DNA of 64,000 bases, taken from contig NJBF01000011.1 of assembly GCA_003144275.1 (NCBI GenBank), positions 1-64,000 of the forward strand, in the 5' to 3' direction. Position 1 is the first letter of the stretch. Each line of letters begins with the position of its first letter. Made by a program: the position numbers and the translations under genes. Below the pieces are notes generated by a model. That model was not told the origin of the DNA. It was given only the letters and a program-made list of their open reading frames with translations, and ran no database searches. Of the stretch, positions 27,040-35,758 are shown one piece after another. The DNA comes from Candidatus Heimdallarchaeota archaeon B3_Heim (GTDB lineage: Archaea > Asgardarchaeota > Heimdallarchaeia > Hodarchaeales > Hodarchaeaceae).

Positions 27040-27717
27040 TTGAGTACCACCAGCAAACCGACAAATGATTCTAAAAAGGAAGACAATTTTTACTCTTCTG
27101 GTGAATTAATTCGCCCTTCTATTCTTTGGCTTCTCTTACGTAAAACTGAGCTCACTGCTAAAGATATTCAAGAGTTTCTCGGCCTTAAACGGCAGACCAC
27201 CTATAATTATCTCAAAGAATTAGAAGATAAGGGATGGATCAAAGTTGAATATCGTCAACACGAATCTAAGCCCCATATGAATGTCGGCTATTACTCTCGT
27301 GTCAAGAAAAAAGCTAAACCTGGTGCTTCCAAGAAAAAAAAACAGTGGATCTTTCCCGCCGATAACTATCTAGCCAAGCTCACTGCTTCGGATGACGCTT
27401 CTGATCCCGAGTGTGAGTATTGTGATGGCAAGGTTAAAAACGCCATTATTGAGAAGATTAATTTCGGTATTGCCGCCCTCTCCGAAAAGAAAAAATTCAT
27501 CCGAAACATGTCAGATGAGGAACTTACCGTTTTTCTTGAAACCAATAAGCATTTTCCTGGCCCCTCTCTTGACGTCCTGCTTCTCACCAATGATGAATTT
27601 GAGCAATTTGGTCAGCGCATGAAAGAGCTCTATTCCACCACTATCGAACGTTGGCTTATTGAACATTCCAACATGCATGATGAGAATTTTGTTTTGGTAG
27701 GCTTCTTTAAGGAATAA
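27040..27717 (+). CDS. Winged-helix transcriptional regulator
   Basis: 225 residues from TTG 27040. Residues about 22-80 form an ArsR/MarR-like winged helix: LLLRKTELTAKDIQEFLGLK, recognition helix RQTTYNYLKELEDKG and wing WIKVEYRQHESKPHMN. A Lys-rich linker follows (VKKKAKPGASKKKK), then a C-terminal helical domain with CEYCDG (about 126-131), a possible metal or redox site. Codon use looks richer in C-ending codons than in the neighbours, hinting at a transferred gene. A TATA-like ACTTATATAG lies about 95 nt upstream. The target is unknown; the divergent small membrane gene is one candidate. Confidence 0.75.
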   Translation: MSTTSKPTNDSKKEDNFYSSGELIRPSILWLLLRKTELTAKDIQEFLGLKRQTTYNYLKELEDKGWIKVEYRQHESKPHMNVGYYSRVKKKAKPGASKKKKQWIFPADNYLAKLTASDDASDPECEYCDGKVKNAIIEKINFGIAALSEKKKFIRNMSDEELTVFLETNKHFPGPSLDVLLLTNDEFEQFGQRMKELYSTTIERWLIEHSNMHDENFVLVGFFKE

Positions 27718-28017
27718 CCACCCATATCAAAGAGCTTTTTCTTGTTCATTTTACAACTTTGCATTATCTACCGAATCTTCCTGGAATATATTTTTCTGCT
27801 GACTGGACTAGATTCATTGTCTTCTATATATTTCTGTGAGCTTACTTGAGAAAATATTTTTCGACAAGCTCTTTTTTTCAATCGGAATAGTTAATTTTAC
27901 ACCAGATCGATGTAACCATTACTTCAACGGTCTACCCATGTTCAACCAATCATTATTATCGGTTTTCTGGGAACCGTGGTACCGATCACTCCATTTCCTT
28001 CATGTATTACCTATCAT

Positions 28018-30633
28018 TCATTCCTCTTCAATCTGGAATTGAAAGGAAGATTCGATAACAGGGGATACGTGCGGTTCTTCTAGCAGTATAGGCTGAACAG
28101 AGGGGGATGCTACTTTCTGGGGGCGTTTTCGAACCTTCTGGTAGTATAATACTAGTATTAATCCCAAAGAAAAGCCCACGATTTCAAGTGATTCTGAAAT
28201 CATTGCAATTAGAAGGAGAATTGAAAATGGTTCGGTAAGAATGACACTAAAGGTAAAACTAGGTACACCAATTGGAATAAGCAGTAACAAATGAAGGGTT
28301 CGAAGAAAAATGACAAACATCCCTAAAAGGAAAACTCCAATACGAATGATGGACCTTGAGTATCCAGAGCCGGACATAAATCGTCTGAAAATTGAGGGTA
28401 AGCTAGTGTATATTACCCAAGCAAAGAAAATTCCCTGTAACTCAAAATATAACCCATAAAGAACTGGTGTACTTATTAGCGTTTCTTGACTAACCCAAGT
28501 TACCAATTGATGCCACCAAGGTAACTCAGAAATTTGAATAAAAAAGAATGTAGTATTCTCGGTAAAAAAGATTGAGATAAGAAAATTAAGGAGATTCGAG
28601 AAGACACGATATAACTCTATTGAAAGACTCACTGCTAAAATTATTGTTTTATAATTCCAGCGACTTTTTTTCTGCTCTGCAGGTCGAAAGATCGCCCTCA
28701 CTGATGTTCCTCCGGCAAAATTCAATATAAACATGTAAAGTGCAAGTGGAAGAGTAAATACAATGAAAATAAGTTCTAAAATCCCCATATTTGATAAAAG
28801 AGTGATTTGCTCTGATGAGGGGGGTGTAGAAAGGTCTTTAACAAAAAAGGCCTGAAATAGATCTAATACATCATTTAACGAGGATGAGGATGAATAAGAT
28901 GCTTGTACCAACACGATAAATCGTACAAAAAGCATCCAGAGCATGAAATAGACAATTACAACTATCAATACTTTCAAAGATGTATTCAAGAAGCGTCGGG
29001 TCCGAGAAATTCGCTGTTTTACTGAGATTTGACCACGAAATCGGTTTTTCCCCCAACTAAAGAATGAAAGGAGGGTACCTAGTAGAATAAAAGTCACAGC
29101 CAAGAAGAATATTCGGTATCCCAGATCGACGAACCCTTTAGCTGTTAGAACAGAAACTTGATTTTGAAATTTTTCTCTACTTAATTCAGTGAATAACATA
29201 GCCATTAGAAAAAGAATAACACTCGAAAACATCCACTCTGAAAAACGAACATTCACTATAACTGGGAATTTCTTGAATGTCGTCCTTTCAGATGGGAATT
29301 CTGAATCTGAGATTAGGTTTGCGTGTATACTTCGTTGTTTCTTTGTTAATCGTCGATTTTCCCAGCGTAGAGTGAGAAAAAACAGAAAGGGGAGCCCGAG
29401 AAAAAGAAGTAAATTTAGTACTATGATTAAAAATTCTAAATGTGGTTGAATAGGGGTTTCATCGATCCATATTGAATAAAGAGAATTACCTGCGAACCCC
29501 CCGTCTACCTGAATAACCAATAGTTCGACAGCTAGAGGGATCGGAATCTCAACAAGATAGGGAAGAGCATTTGGTACATAGTTTGAGAGTGGAGAGACAT
29601 CTGCTCCGTTTCCAGAAGTAAGACCGAGAAGTTGTACATCAACTGTAGAATTGATCCGTCCTTCCAAATCAAAAATATAAAGTTGAACTCCTGGGAGATT
29701 ACTTTGTAAAATCACTGTTCCCTTCGTTCGTATTTCTGAGGTAAAAATATAATAATCAGTTGGATCTTCAAGTCCCTCCTCATTTACAGTTCCAACAATC
29801 CAATTTTGAGCAGATATATGGTCATGGGAGACGAGGGTAGTGTACAAATCATCTGGAACATCAGTGTTTAAATCGTCGATGACCAATGGTGCATCAGCAA
29901 TATGTTCTGTTAGTTGAGTGGGATCCGTTCCTAATAAAAATTCAATGTAATCTGATAATCCATCATTATCAGAATCAGGAGATAGTTCTATCCGAACTGA
30001 AAATTGAAATTTCTCTGACCCCCAATTGCCCGCAGCATCGCTCACATAAACTGATAGTCGGTGAGATCCATCTTCACGAGGAAGATTAACAATAAAAGGA
30101 AAAAGCAAACTCTGGTTCTCTTCAGCATTCCAGTGGTATAATACTTTATCTAGATTGGTATCGTTGATCAATAGTTCGATAGGTGTTTCGGGAATATGCT
30201 GACTATTATTCACCATTGATTCCAATAATATAATAGGAGTTGTATCATCAGTGATATAGTGAAATTTTTGGTATTCCCACACATCCAAACTGTCTAATGC
30301 ATAAACATGTAAGAAGTGAGGCCCATCACCAGGTGGTAATAGCGTAGTATATGGGGGAAGCCATGTAATGTTAGGTTGAGAATCCCAATTGAAATCAACC
30401 CGTAGTAGGGAAGCATCATCGATATCTAAAACAATTTTAGTATCAGATGGAAGAATAGAATTATTGGAAGGGGATTGTAGAAAAATATAATTTACTGCTG
30501 TTGCCATATCAACATTGAAAGAGAAAGGTGCAATTTTTTCCTCTAAATTGTAGGTTAAACTCCCTGAATCTATCACATTGAGAGTAAAATTGGTAAGTAA
30601 GAGTAAAAATATGATAAATGTTCTATTTCTCAT
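28018..30633 (-). CDS. Large surface/membrane protein with Ca-binding repeat and multi-TM C-terminus
   Basis: 871 residues. A signal peptide (RTFIIFLLLLTNFTLNVIDS) is followed by two Ig-like beta-sandwich segments (about 45-135 and 135-215, each with a PPGDGPHFLHVYALD or REDGSHRLSVYVSD strand). A thrombospondin-type-3-like calcium repeat, DSDNDGLSDYIEFLLGTDPT, sits at about 219-240. A jelly-roll-like domain of about 120 residues comes before the membrane part, which has roughly ten TM helices from residue about 385 onward. The C-terminal tail is short and cytosolic. The overall design suggests an extracellular sensing or binding domain coupled to a polytopic membrane unit of unknown function. 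Transcribed alone. Confidence 0.8.
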   Translation of the reverse strand: MRNRTFIIFLLLLTNFTLNVIDSGSLTYNLEEKIAPFSFNVDMATAVNYIFLQSPSNNSILPSDTKIVLDIDDASLLRVDFNWDSQPNITWLPPYTTLLPPGDGPHFLHVYALDSLDVWEYQKFHYITDDTTPIILLESMVNNSQHIPETPIELLINDTNLDKVLYHWNAEENQSLLFPFIVNLPREDGSHRLSVYVSDAAGNWGSEKFQFSVRIELSPDSDNDGLSDYIEFLLGTDPTQLTEHIADAPLVIDDLNTDVPDDLYTTLVSHDHISAQNWIVGTVNEEGLEDPTDYYIFTSEIRTKGTVILQSNLPGVQLYIFDLEGRINSTVDVQLLGLTSGNGADVSPLSNYVPNALPYLVEIPIPLAVELLVIQVDGGFAGNSLYSIWIDETPIQPHLEFLIIVLNLLLFLGLPFLFFLTLRWENRRLTKKQRSIHANLISDSEFPSERTTFKKFPVIVNVRFSEWMFSSVILFLMAMLFTELSREKFQNQVSVLTAKGFVDLGYRIFFLAVTFILLGTLLSFFSWGKNRFRGQISVKQRISRTRRFLNTSLKVLIVVIVYFMLWMLFVRFIVLVQASYSSSSSLNDVLDLFQAFFVKDLSTPPSSEQITLLSNMGILELIFIVFTLPLALYMFILNFAGGTSVRAIFRPAEQKKSRWNYKTIILAVSLSIELYRVFSNLLNFLISIFFTENTTFFFIQISELPWWHQLVTWVSQETLISTPVLYGLYFELQGIFFAWVIYTSLPSIFRRFMSGSGYSRSIIRIGVFLLGMFVIFLRTLHLLLLIPIGVPSFTFSVILTEPFSILLLIAMISESLEIVGFSLGLILVLYYQKVRKRPQKVASPSVQPILLEEPHVSPVIESSFQFQIEEE

Positions 30634-30880
30634 TTCCTAGATCCTTCAAAATCGATGGCATTCTATTCATCCATCTAAAAGAAAGGGCCTTATTTAGTTT
30701 GATATTATCTTTTCGTATGATTTAGCCAATCGTATGCAAAAAATTGTAGGTTTTCTGGATCTAGCCATACTCTTAAAAGAAGTCTCTAATTGCCACGAAG
30801 CACTTCGAGAGGTTATAGCAGCGAATGATTAATTATTAGAAATACAGAAATTGTGAAATTATCAAAAATTTTACTAAGAT

Positions 30881-31588
30881 TTATCTTGTAATGACTTGTC
30901 TTGCCATTGAAACAAAACATTCCTCGATTGCTTTACAATCATCTACTCTAATGCAAAATAAATTCATTTGGTTCAGATCAGCTAGATATCTTACCAGCTG
31001 AATGTTTGTAAGATGCGAGACAGAATTAATCTCTGCATTTCTCCTTCTTCTTTTCGATACTTTTATAGTAGAAAGAACGTGTTGAGATTTTCTCCTAAAA
31101 ATAACTCTACATTGATTTAAAATTCGATCTCGGATAGTTAGAGATTGTTTAATTTCTTTTTTCTTACGTCTTCGTGGGGAATATTTCCATCCTTTGATTA
31201 CTACAATGCCCATAGGGACGTGTGTACGATAGGAAAGATGCTTCTCAAACTCTGTGAGCCAATTAGGAATTGCTTCGATTGATTTTCGGTCATTAATATT
31301 ACAAAAAATTAACCCTGCTGATGCACCACGATAGTAGCTAGGTCTTAGCTTTCCAAAGAATTCTTGACCAGCTGTATCCACTAATATGAGTTTTACCTGG
31401 TTATTACCAACATTGATTTTCTTAGTGGTAATATCTACTCCCAATGTCGGTAAATAATTAGTATCAAATTTGTTTTCCGCAAACTTTCTAATAAAAAGAG
31501 TTTTTCCTGTGTTTCCAGACCCGATTGCACAGATTTTGAGGAGATATTCATTATTTTTTATCTGATTATCTCGCTTACAGTTATACAC
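30881..31588 (-). CDS. Rab-like small GTPase lacking the G4 motif
   Basis: 235 residues from GTG 31588. The first half is a clear Ras-superfamily GTPase of Rab/Ran type: G1 GSGNTGKT (23-30), switch I NYLPTLGVDITTKK with T48, G3 DTAGQEFFGKLRPSYYRG (from D71) and LIFCNINDRKSIEAIPNWL. Where NKxD (G4) is expected the sequence is VVIKGWKYSPRRRKKK, so the guanine-specificity Asn and Asp are missing, and a basic insertion of about 60 residues follows. No SAK-type G5 is clear and no prenylation Cys ends the chain (ARQVITR). Asgard genomes are known for many such GTPases; loss of G4 suggests altered nucleotide binding. No neighbour on the same strand. Confidence 0.88.
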   Translation of the reverse strand: MYNCKRDNQIKNNEYLLKICAIGSGNTGKTLFIRKFAENKFDTNYLPTLGVDITTKKINVGNNQVKLILVDTAGQEFFGKLRPSYYRGASAGLIFCNINDRKSIEAIPNWLTEFEKHLSYRTHVPMGIVVIKGWKYSPRRRKKKEIKQSLTIRDRILNQCRVIFRRKSQHVLSTIKVSKRRRRNAEINSVSHLTNIQLVRYLADLNQMNLFCIRVDDCKAIEECFVSMARQVITR

Positions 31589-31870
31589 TATCTTTCACAG
31601 GAAATTATTAATGTCTTGCCTTTTCTTCATGTTACTAGGATATTGTCGGTTTTTAAGCTTACCTCGAGAACTTCTCACTGGTTACTATTTGAAAACTGAT
31701 TGAGTGTGTTAGAAATTAACTTGTATCTTTGAAGTTCTTTCCTCAGAATTTTCTGAAAGAAGTTGATTATTCGAGATTTCGAATCATTCAAGCTATTAAT
31801 ATAGATGTAAATCACTAGTGAAGGGGGAAACTAGTAATCCTAGCATTAGTTCTATTGGAGTACATAAAAA

Positions 31871-32414
31871 ATGTCTCAATTTCAAAAAAAGAAACCTATA
31901 GTATATTTGATTTTGTGTTTAATCTCATCATTTTCGATAGCAACGGTCACAGCAGCGTTTTCCATATGCATTAACTACCGAAGATTTACCTGACGGTTTT
32001 GAATTGGTATCTACTTCATTTAGCACCGATTTGGGAATTTTACAGAAATGGAAAACACCTTCTGATACCGATGGGATGACAACTTTAACTGTTGAAGATT
32101 CTGGTTCAAAATCTAATGCCTCTTCCGTAATAGATGCATTAGCACTGTTTAGCCCTACTTCTGTTTCCGTTTCAGGTGCCGACGAAGCAATAAAAGTCGA
32201 TCTTATTATGGTCACTACAATTTATGCCAGAAAGGATAAATATCTCTTAATTAGTTCGGCATTTGCTAGTACTAAAGCTGATGTTATCACCCTATTGGAA
32301 GCTCAGATTTCAAAGCTACCTGGAGATAGTGGAGGAGCACCTGGATTCGTCTTGTTCTCAGCGATTGCAGCAATTTCGGTTGTTGCGATAATTTTAAAGA
32401 AAAGAAAAGTGTAA
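31871..32414 (+). pseudogene. Small secreted anchored protein with a 1-nt frameshift
   Basis: ATG 31871 encodes a signal peptide (MSQFQKKKPIVYLILCLISS, ... ATVTAA) but that frame stops at TGA 31991-31993. The +1 frame carries the mature protein: TTEDLPDGFELVSTSF, a beta-rich domain and the C-terminal GGAPGFVLFSAIAAISVVAI followed by ILKKRKV, resembling PGF-CTERM-type sorting tails. The two join if one T is removed from the TTTT run at about 31958-31961, giving a protein of about 180 residues. It is either a recent pseudogene, a homopolymer error, or programmed frameshifting (least likely). An internal TTG at 32004 could only start a signal-less product. Confidence 0.8.
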
Positions 32415-32427
32415 TCAAATCATATTT

Positions 32428-32441
32428 TCTCTTTTTTTTCC
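32428..32441 (+). terminator. T-run terminator after 31871-32414
   Basis: TCTCTTTTTTTTCC with eight consecutive Ts at 32432-32439 follows the stop codon by 18 nt, the usual form of an archaeal intrinsic terminator. Confidence 0.55.
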
Positions 32442-32561
32442 TGTATACTTTGATGACAATTCCTCTTGGCATTACCTGTACATCTTTCTGCTAACAAGAT
32501 CGAAAGATATTTCCATTTTTACTATCTTTGTTGTAGCTAACAGATTTTCTTTTATTCTTCC

Positions 32562-33722
32562 GTGATCATGATGTCTAAAGTTGCTCTTATACCTACGAAT
32601 CCCCAATCAGTGGTGGACGATTATGCCAAACTAATGGACTTGCTTAATTATCAATCATTCATAAAAAAAGAACTGAATACGATAATCAAGATCAATTTAT
32701 CATGGTCTCTTTTCTATCCCGCTTGTTCGACTCCTCCTTGGCAATTAGATGGTGTATTACAGAAATTATTAGTAGATGGTTTTGAAGCGGACAAAATCAT
32801 CCCTACAGAAAATCAAACCGTTGTCACTCATCCTTGGATTGGCGCTTATAAGAATAAGTGGTTACCCATCTTAAAAAAAGGTAACACAACCTATCGTCCC
32901 TTGACTAACGAAAAGTGGATCGATTATTCCCCAAAAGGGGATGTACCCGCAATGAGGGAGTTATTTCAAGATAAAATTATCATTCCAGAGATTTTTGAAG
33001 GAGCAAGCGTTGTACATTTGCCCACTTTGAAAACACATGGTCACACGGTGATGACTGGAGCAATGAAGAACGCTTTTGGCGGGTTAATCCCCAAATATCG
33101 CCATCACAGTCATAAAATGATTCATGAAATCTTAGTTGACTTATTAACCATACAAAAGGAAATTCACCCGGGTCGACTCGCGGTAATGGATGGATCTGTT
33201 GCAGGGGATGGGGCAGGACCACGAATCATGACACCTGTTTCTACAAATCTTCTTTTGGCTAGCGAAGACCAAGTCGCCATCGATGCCGTTTCAGCAAAAC
33301 TTATGGGATTTGATCCTATGAAAATCAAATTTATTAAAATGGCCCATGATCAAGGTTTGGGTATTGGCGATATTGATCAGCTTGATCTGATTGGTACGGA
33401 TCCAGCAGATTTCCAATCGATGAATTTTAATTTCAAAACCAAAAAAAGTCTGGTTATTAGGTGGGATCAGCGGATTCGGAAAACAACGTATCGTCATCGT
33501 CCTTTAAAACCCCTTCATTGGTTTTTATTCTATACGCCTTTCTTTAGGTTATTTATCATGGCATCAGGAGTCTACCACGATTGGATTTGGTACCCTCTAA
33601 TTGGGAATCGGCGTATTAAAAAATTCAAGCGGGAATCTGGGTGGGGACAACTCTTTGAATCCTATGAATATGGCCCCAAGATGAAAACGTACCCCGAAAT
33701 AAAAAATTGGGATCGGTATTGA
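32562..33722 (+). CDS. DUF362-family protein
   Basis: 386 residues matching the DUF362 family (an uncharacterised domain often associated with Fe-S proteins): VVHLPTLKTHGHTVMTGAMK, FGGLIPKYRHH, LAVMDGSVAGDGAGPRIM, LLLASEDQVAIDAVSAKLMG. No 4Fe-4S ferredoxin domain is attached. The C-terminal 90 residues are basic with an aromatic stretch (HWFLFYTPFFRLFIMA) that could associate with the membrane. The start could be GTG 32562 or the ATGs at 32568/32571. It is followed after 56 nt by the nitroreductase gene on the same strand, so a redox-related two-gene unit is possible. The reaction is unknown. Confidence 0.85.
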   Translation: MIMMSKVALIPTNPQSVVDDYAKLMDLLNYQSFIKKELNTIIKINLSWSLFYPACSTPPWQLDGVLQKLLVDGFEADKIIPTENQTVVTHPWIGAYKNKWLPILKKGNTTYRPLTNEKWIDYSPKGDVPAMRELFQDKIIIPEIFEGASVVHLPTLKTHGHTVMTGAMKNAFGGLIPKYRHHSHKMIHEILVDLLTIQKEIHPGRLAVMDGSVAGDGAGPRIMTPVSTNLLLASEDQVAIDAVSAKLMGFDPMKIKFIKMAHDQGLGIGDIDQLDLIGTDPADFQSMNFNFKTKKSLVIRWDQRIRKTTYRHRPLKPLHWFLFYTPFFRLFIMASGVYHDWIWYPLIGNRRIKKFKRESGWGQLFESYEYGPKMKTYPEIKNWDRY

Positions 33723-33781
33723 GTTCTTGTCGTCTCATTCAGAAAATTTTTACATTTTATCAAATGAAACTTGTGTAGTTG

Positions 33782-34609
33782 ATGAATTTACCAATGGAAA
33801 AGCGAAAAGAATACATAGCTGATCTATTTAAGAAGTATCGCAGCATTCTCAAAGGTCCTGATTGGGAAACGATGCCTCCGCATGAGGATTGGGAACCTGA
33901 CCAACAAAAAGGGGTTGAGGAGCCTCCACCTCAGAAAGGATATGCTGAGGATGCAAAAATTATTGATCTCATACCTAAAACCGAATTTACTACTCAAGAT
34001 TTCCCTGTTACCCTTCTAGATGCAATTTCAAATAGACGAAGCAGAAGGAATTTTAGTGAGGCGCCTTTAACTCTCAAAGAACTGTCTTTTTTGTTATATG
34101 CAACACAGGGTGTTCACAAAGTAGGGAGTGACGAGCGTCATAGTCAAATAAAAGCAGTTAAACGGACGGTTCCATCAGGTGGATCTCGTCATCCCTTTGA
34201 GACATATTTAGTCGTTCAACGAGTTGAAAATCTCCCTCCTGGTATATATCGTTATCTTGCGTTAGAGGAAAAATTGCTTTTCGTAAAAGATATTAATGAG
34301 GAGAAAATTTCTGAATCTTTGTCTGGATTAACCTATAGTCAATCTTTTCCTGAAAAAGGGGCGGTATTCTTTATTTGGGCTGTTATCCCATACAGAACTG
34401 AATGGCGCTACTCTATTATTTCTTACAAGGATATTCTGATCGAAGCGGGACATGTATGTCAAAACTTGTATCTTGCGTGTGAGGCCATCAATGCAGGAAC
34501 GTGTGCAATTCTAGCTTATGATCAGAAAGGAATCGACAGTTTACTTGACATTGATGGTGAAGATGAATTCGTCATTTATGTTGCTCCTGTGGGTAAAAGG
34601 AAAAAATAG
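33782..34609 (+). CDS. SagB/ThcOx-type nitroreductase
   Basis: 275 residues from ATG 33782 (a TTG directly precedes it). The FMN-dependent nitroreductase core starts at about residue 82: AISNRRSRRNFSEAPLTLKE, then LLYATQGVHK, PSGGSRHPFETYLVVQRV and GIYRYLALEEKLLFV, the signature of the SagB-type dehydrogenase group. Relatives oxidise azolines in peptide natural products or act as stand-alone oxidoreductases. The usual cyclodehydratase partners of azole biosynthesis are absent here. The C-terminus has GHVCQNLYLACEAINAGTCA, which is the typical dimer/FMN helix. The neighbour upstream is a DUF362 protein. Confidence 0.88.
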   Translation: MNLPMEKRKEYIADLFKKYRSILKGPDWETMPPHEDWEPDQQKGVEEPPPQKGYAEDAKIIDLIPKTEFTTQDFPVTLLDAISNRRSRRNFSEAPLTLKELSFLLYATQGVHKVGSDERHSQIKAVKRTVPSGGSRHPFETYLVVQRVENLPPGIYRYLALEEKLLFVKDINEEKISESLSGLTYSQSFPEKGAVFFIWAVIPYRTEWRYSIISYKDILIEAGHVCQNLYLACEAINAGTCAILAYDQKGIDSLLDIDGEDEFVIYVAPVGKRKK

Positions 34610-34666
34610 AGTTGTGATGACCTTATTAGTGTCTACACCTCACATTTATGATAGAATTCAATATTC

Positions 34667-35758
34667 TTATTCTACCTCTTTCTTTGGGAACGGATTCCAA
34701 GTCATAATTAATATGGTATTTATTACGATTATTATCTGAGATATCGTGCATAGAATACATATGAAGTTGATCACGAACAGTTCTAGATATAATAGGTAAA
34801 ACAAAGCACCCACTGTAAGAAACAATTGAAATACAATGAAATAATACCAATATTCTCCCTGGAGTTTTTTGAATAAGAATGATCTCTCTCTACCTAATGG
34901 AATCTCTAATGGAAGTGGTACGATACTTAGAAAAATTACTTGCATCAATACTAATGTCATTATGACGATTCCTAGCAAAGCAAATGGTATTTCGAATCCG
35001 AAAATATGATAGATCTCATATTTTCGAAAAAGAAGGGTTTTTGCTAAATCATTGGAGGCACATCCACAGCCTCCACGAAGGTAATCTAAAAATTGATATG
35101 TGAGTGTAATTAACGAGATAAGCGTTAATGCAGTAAAAAGATAAATACGATTCTTCTCTATACTTCTAAACGAGAATTTCATTATGGTATATTTGTCTAG
35201 CGTAATGCTGCCTGATACAGCGAGGAGAGTAATTGCACCAACTATTAAAATAGCATTCACTAGTAAGGAAAGATCAACGACATCAAAAGAAGGAGTGGTA
35301 GGTCCATTATTGTCAGGAGGGACATAACCAATATCTACGAGAATAGACTCAAAGGAAGTGACTAATAGATTAGAATCTCCCAAAATTGCCTCAATATCTA
35401 ATACTACTTTTTGATCATTGTCCCAGAGAAAGATCACCCACGGAAAACCTCCATAGGCTCCTACAGAAATATTGTATACTTCCATTTGTTCGAAAAAAAA
35501 GGCAGTTTCAGTAGAGGCATCAATAAACGCAAAATCAATACTATCGTTGAGACGATATTCCTGAAAAAATGGATCTACATACGAATTGTATTTGTCCACA
35601 CAATCGGGACATGCGCTATACTTGATAATAATACAGTCAACTGGTTCATCAGCATGTTGTCCAGCCGTGCCAATATCAATGATTCCAACAAGCAAGGTAC
35701 TTAATAAGAGTGTACCAAGTACAAAACGAGAATATTTAAAATTCGATGAGGAACTCAT
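34667..35758 (-). CDS. Thioredoxin-like domain fused to a VKOR-type membrane oxidoreductase
   Basis: 363 residues. A signal/anchor helix (residues 10-30) is followed by an extracytoplasmic thioredoxin-like domain with C50-P-D-C53 and the cis-Pro-like GGFPWVIFL. The C-terminal five TM helices fit vitamin K epoxide reductase: loop cysteines C231 and C233 (RGGCGCAS), GFEIPFALLGIVIMTLVL, and the active site C334-I-L-C337 in the last TM helix. Family knowledge: VKOR reoxidises a partner thioredoxin-like protein and passes electrons to quinones, driving disulfide formation outside the membrane. In bacterial fusions the thioredoxin is usually C-terminal; here it is N-terminal. The start codon overlaps the stop of the Mrp gene (ATGA), so they are translationally coupled. 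Confidence 0.85.
   Translation of the reverse strand: MSSSSNFKYSRFVLGTLLLSTLLVGIIDIGTAGQHADEPVDCIIIKYSACPDCVDKYNSYVDPFFQEYRLNDSIDFAFIDASTETAFFFEQMEVYNISVGAYGGFPWVIFLWDNDQKVVLDIEAILGDSNLLVTSFESILVDIGYVPPDNNGPTTPSFDVVDLSLLVNAILIVGAITLLAVSGSITLDKYTIMKFSFRSIEKNRIYLFTALTLISLITLTYQFLDYLRGGCGCASNDLAKTLLFRKYEIYHIFGFEIPFALLGIVIMTLVLMQVIFLSIVPLPLEIPLGRERSFLFKKLQGEYWYYFIVFQLFLTVGALFYLLYLELFVINFICILCTISQIIIVINTILIMTWNPFPKKEVE

Noticed and set aside
27836..28042. 68-codon frame overlapping the end of the large surface protein gene
   Set aside because: It overlaps a well-supported gene on the other strand and has no coding signature.
30734..30832. 32-aa ORF (MQKIVGFLDLAILLKEVSN...)
   Set aside because: The peptide is plausible, but there is no Shine-Dalgarno and it is too short to judge; possibly a relic.
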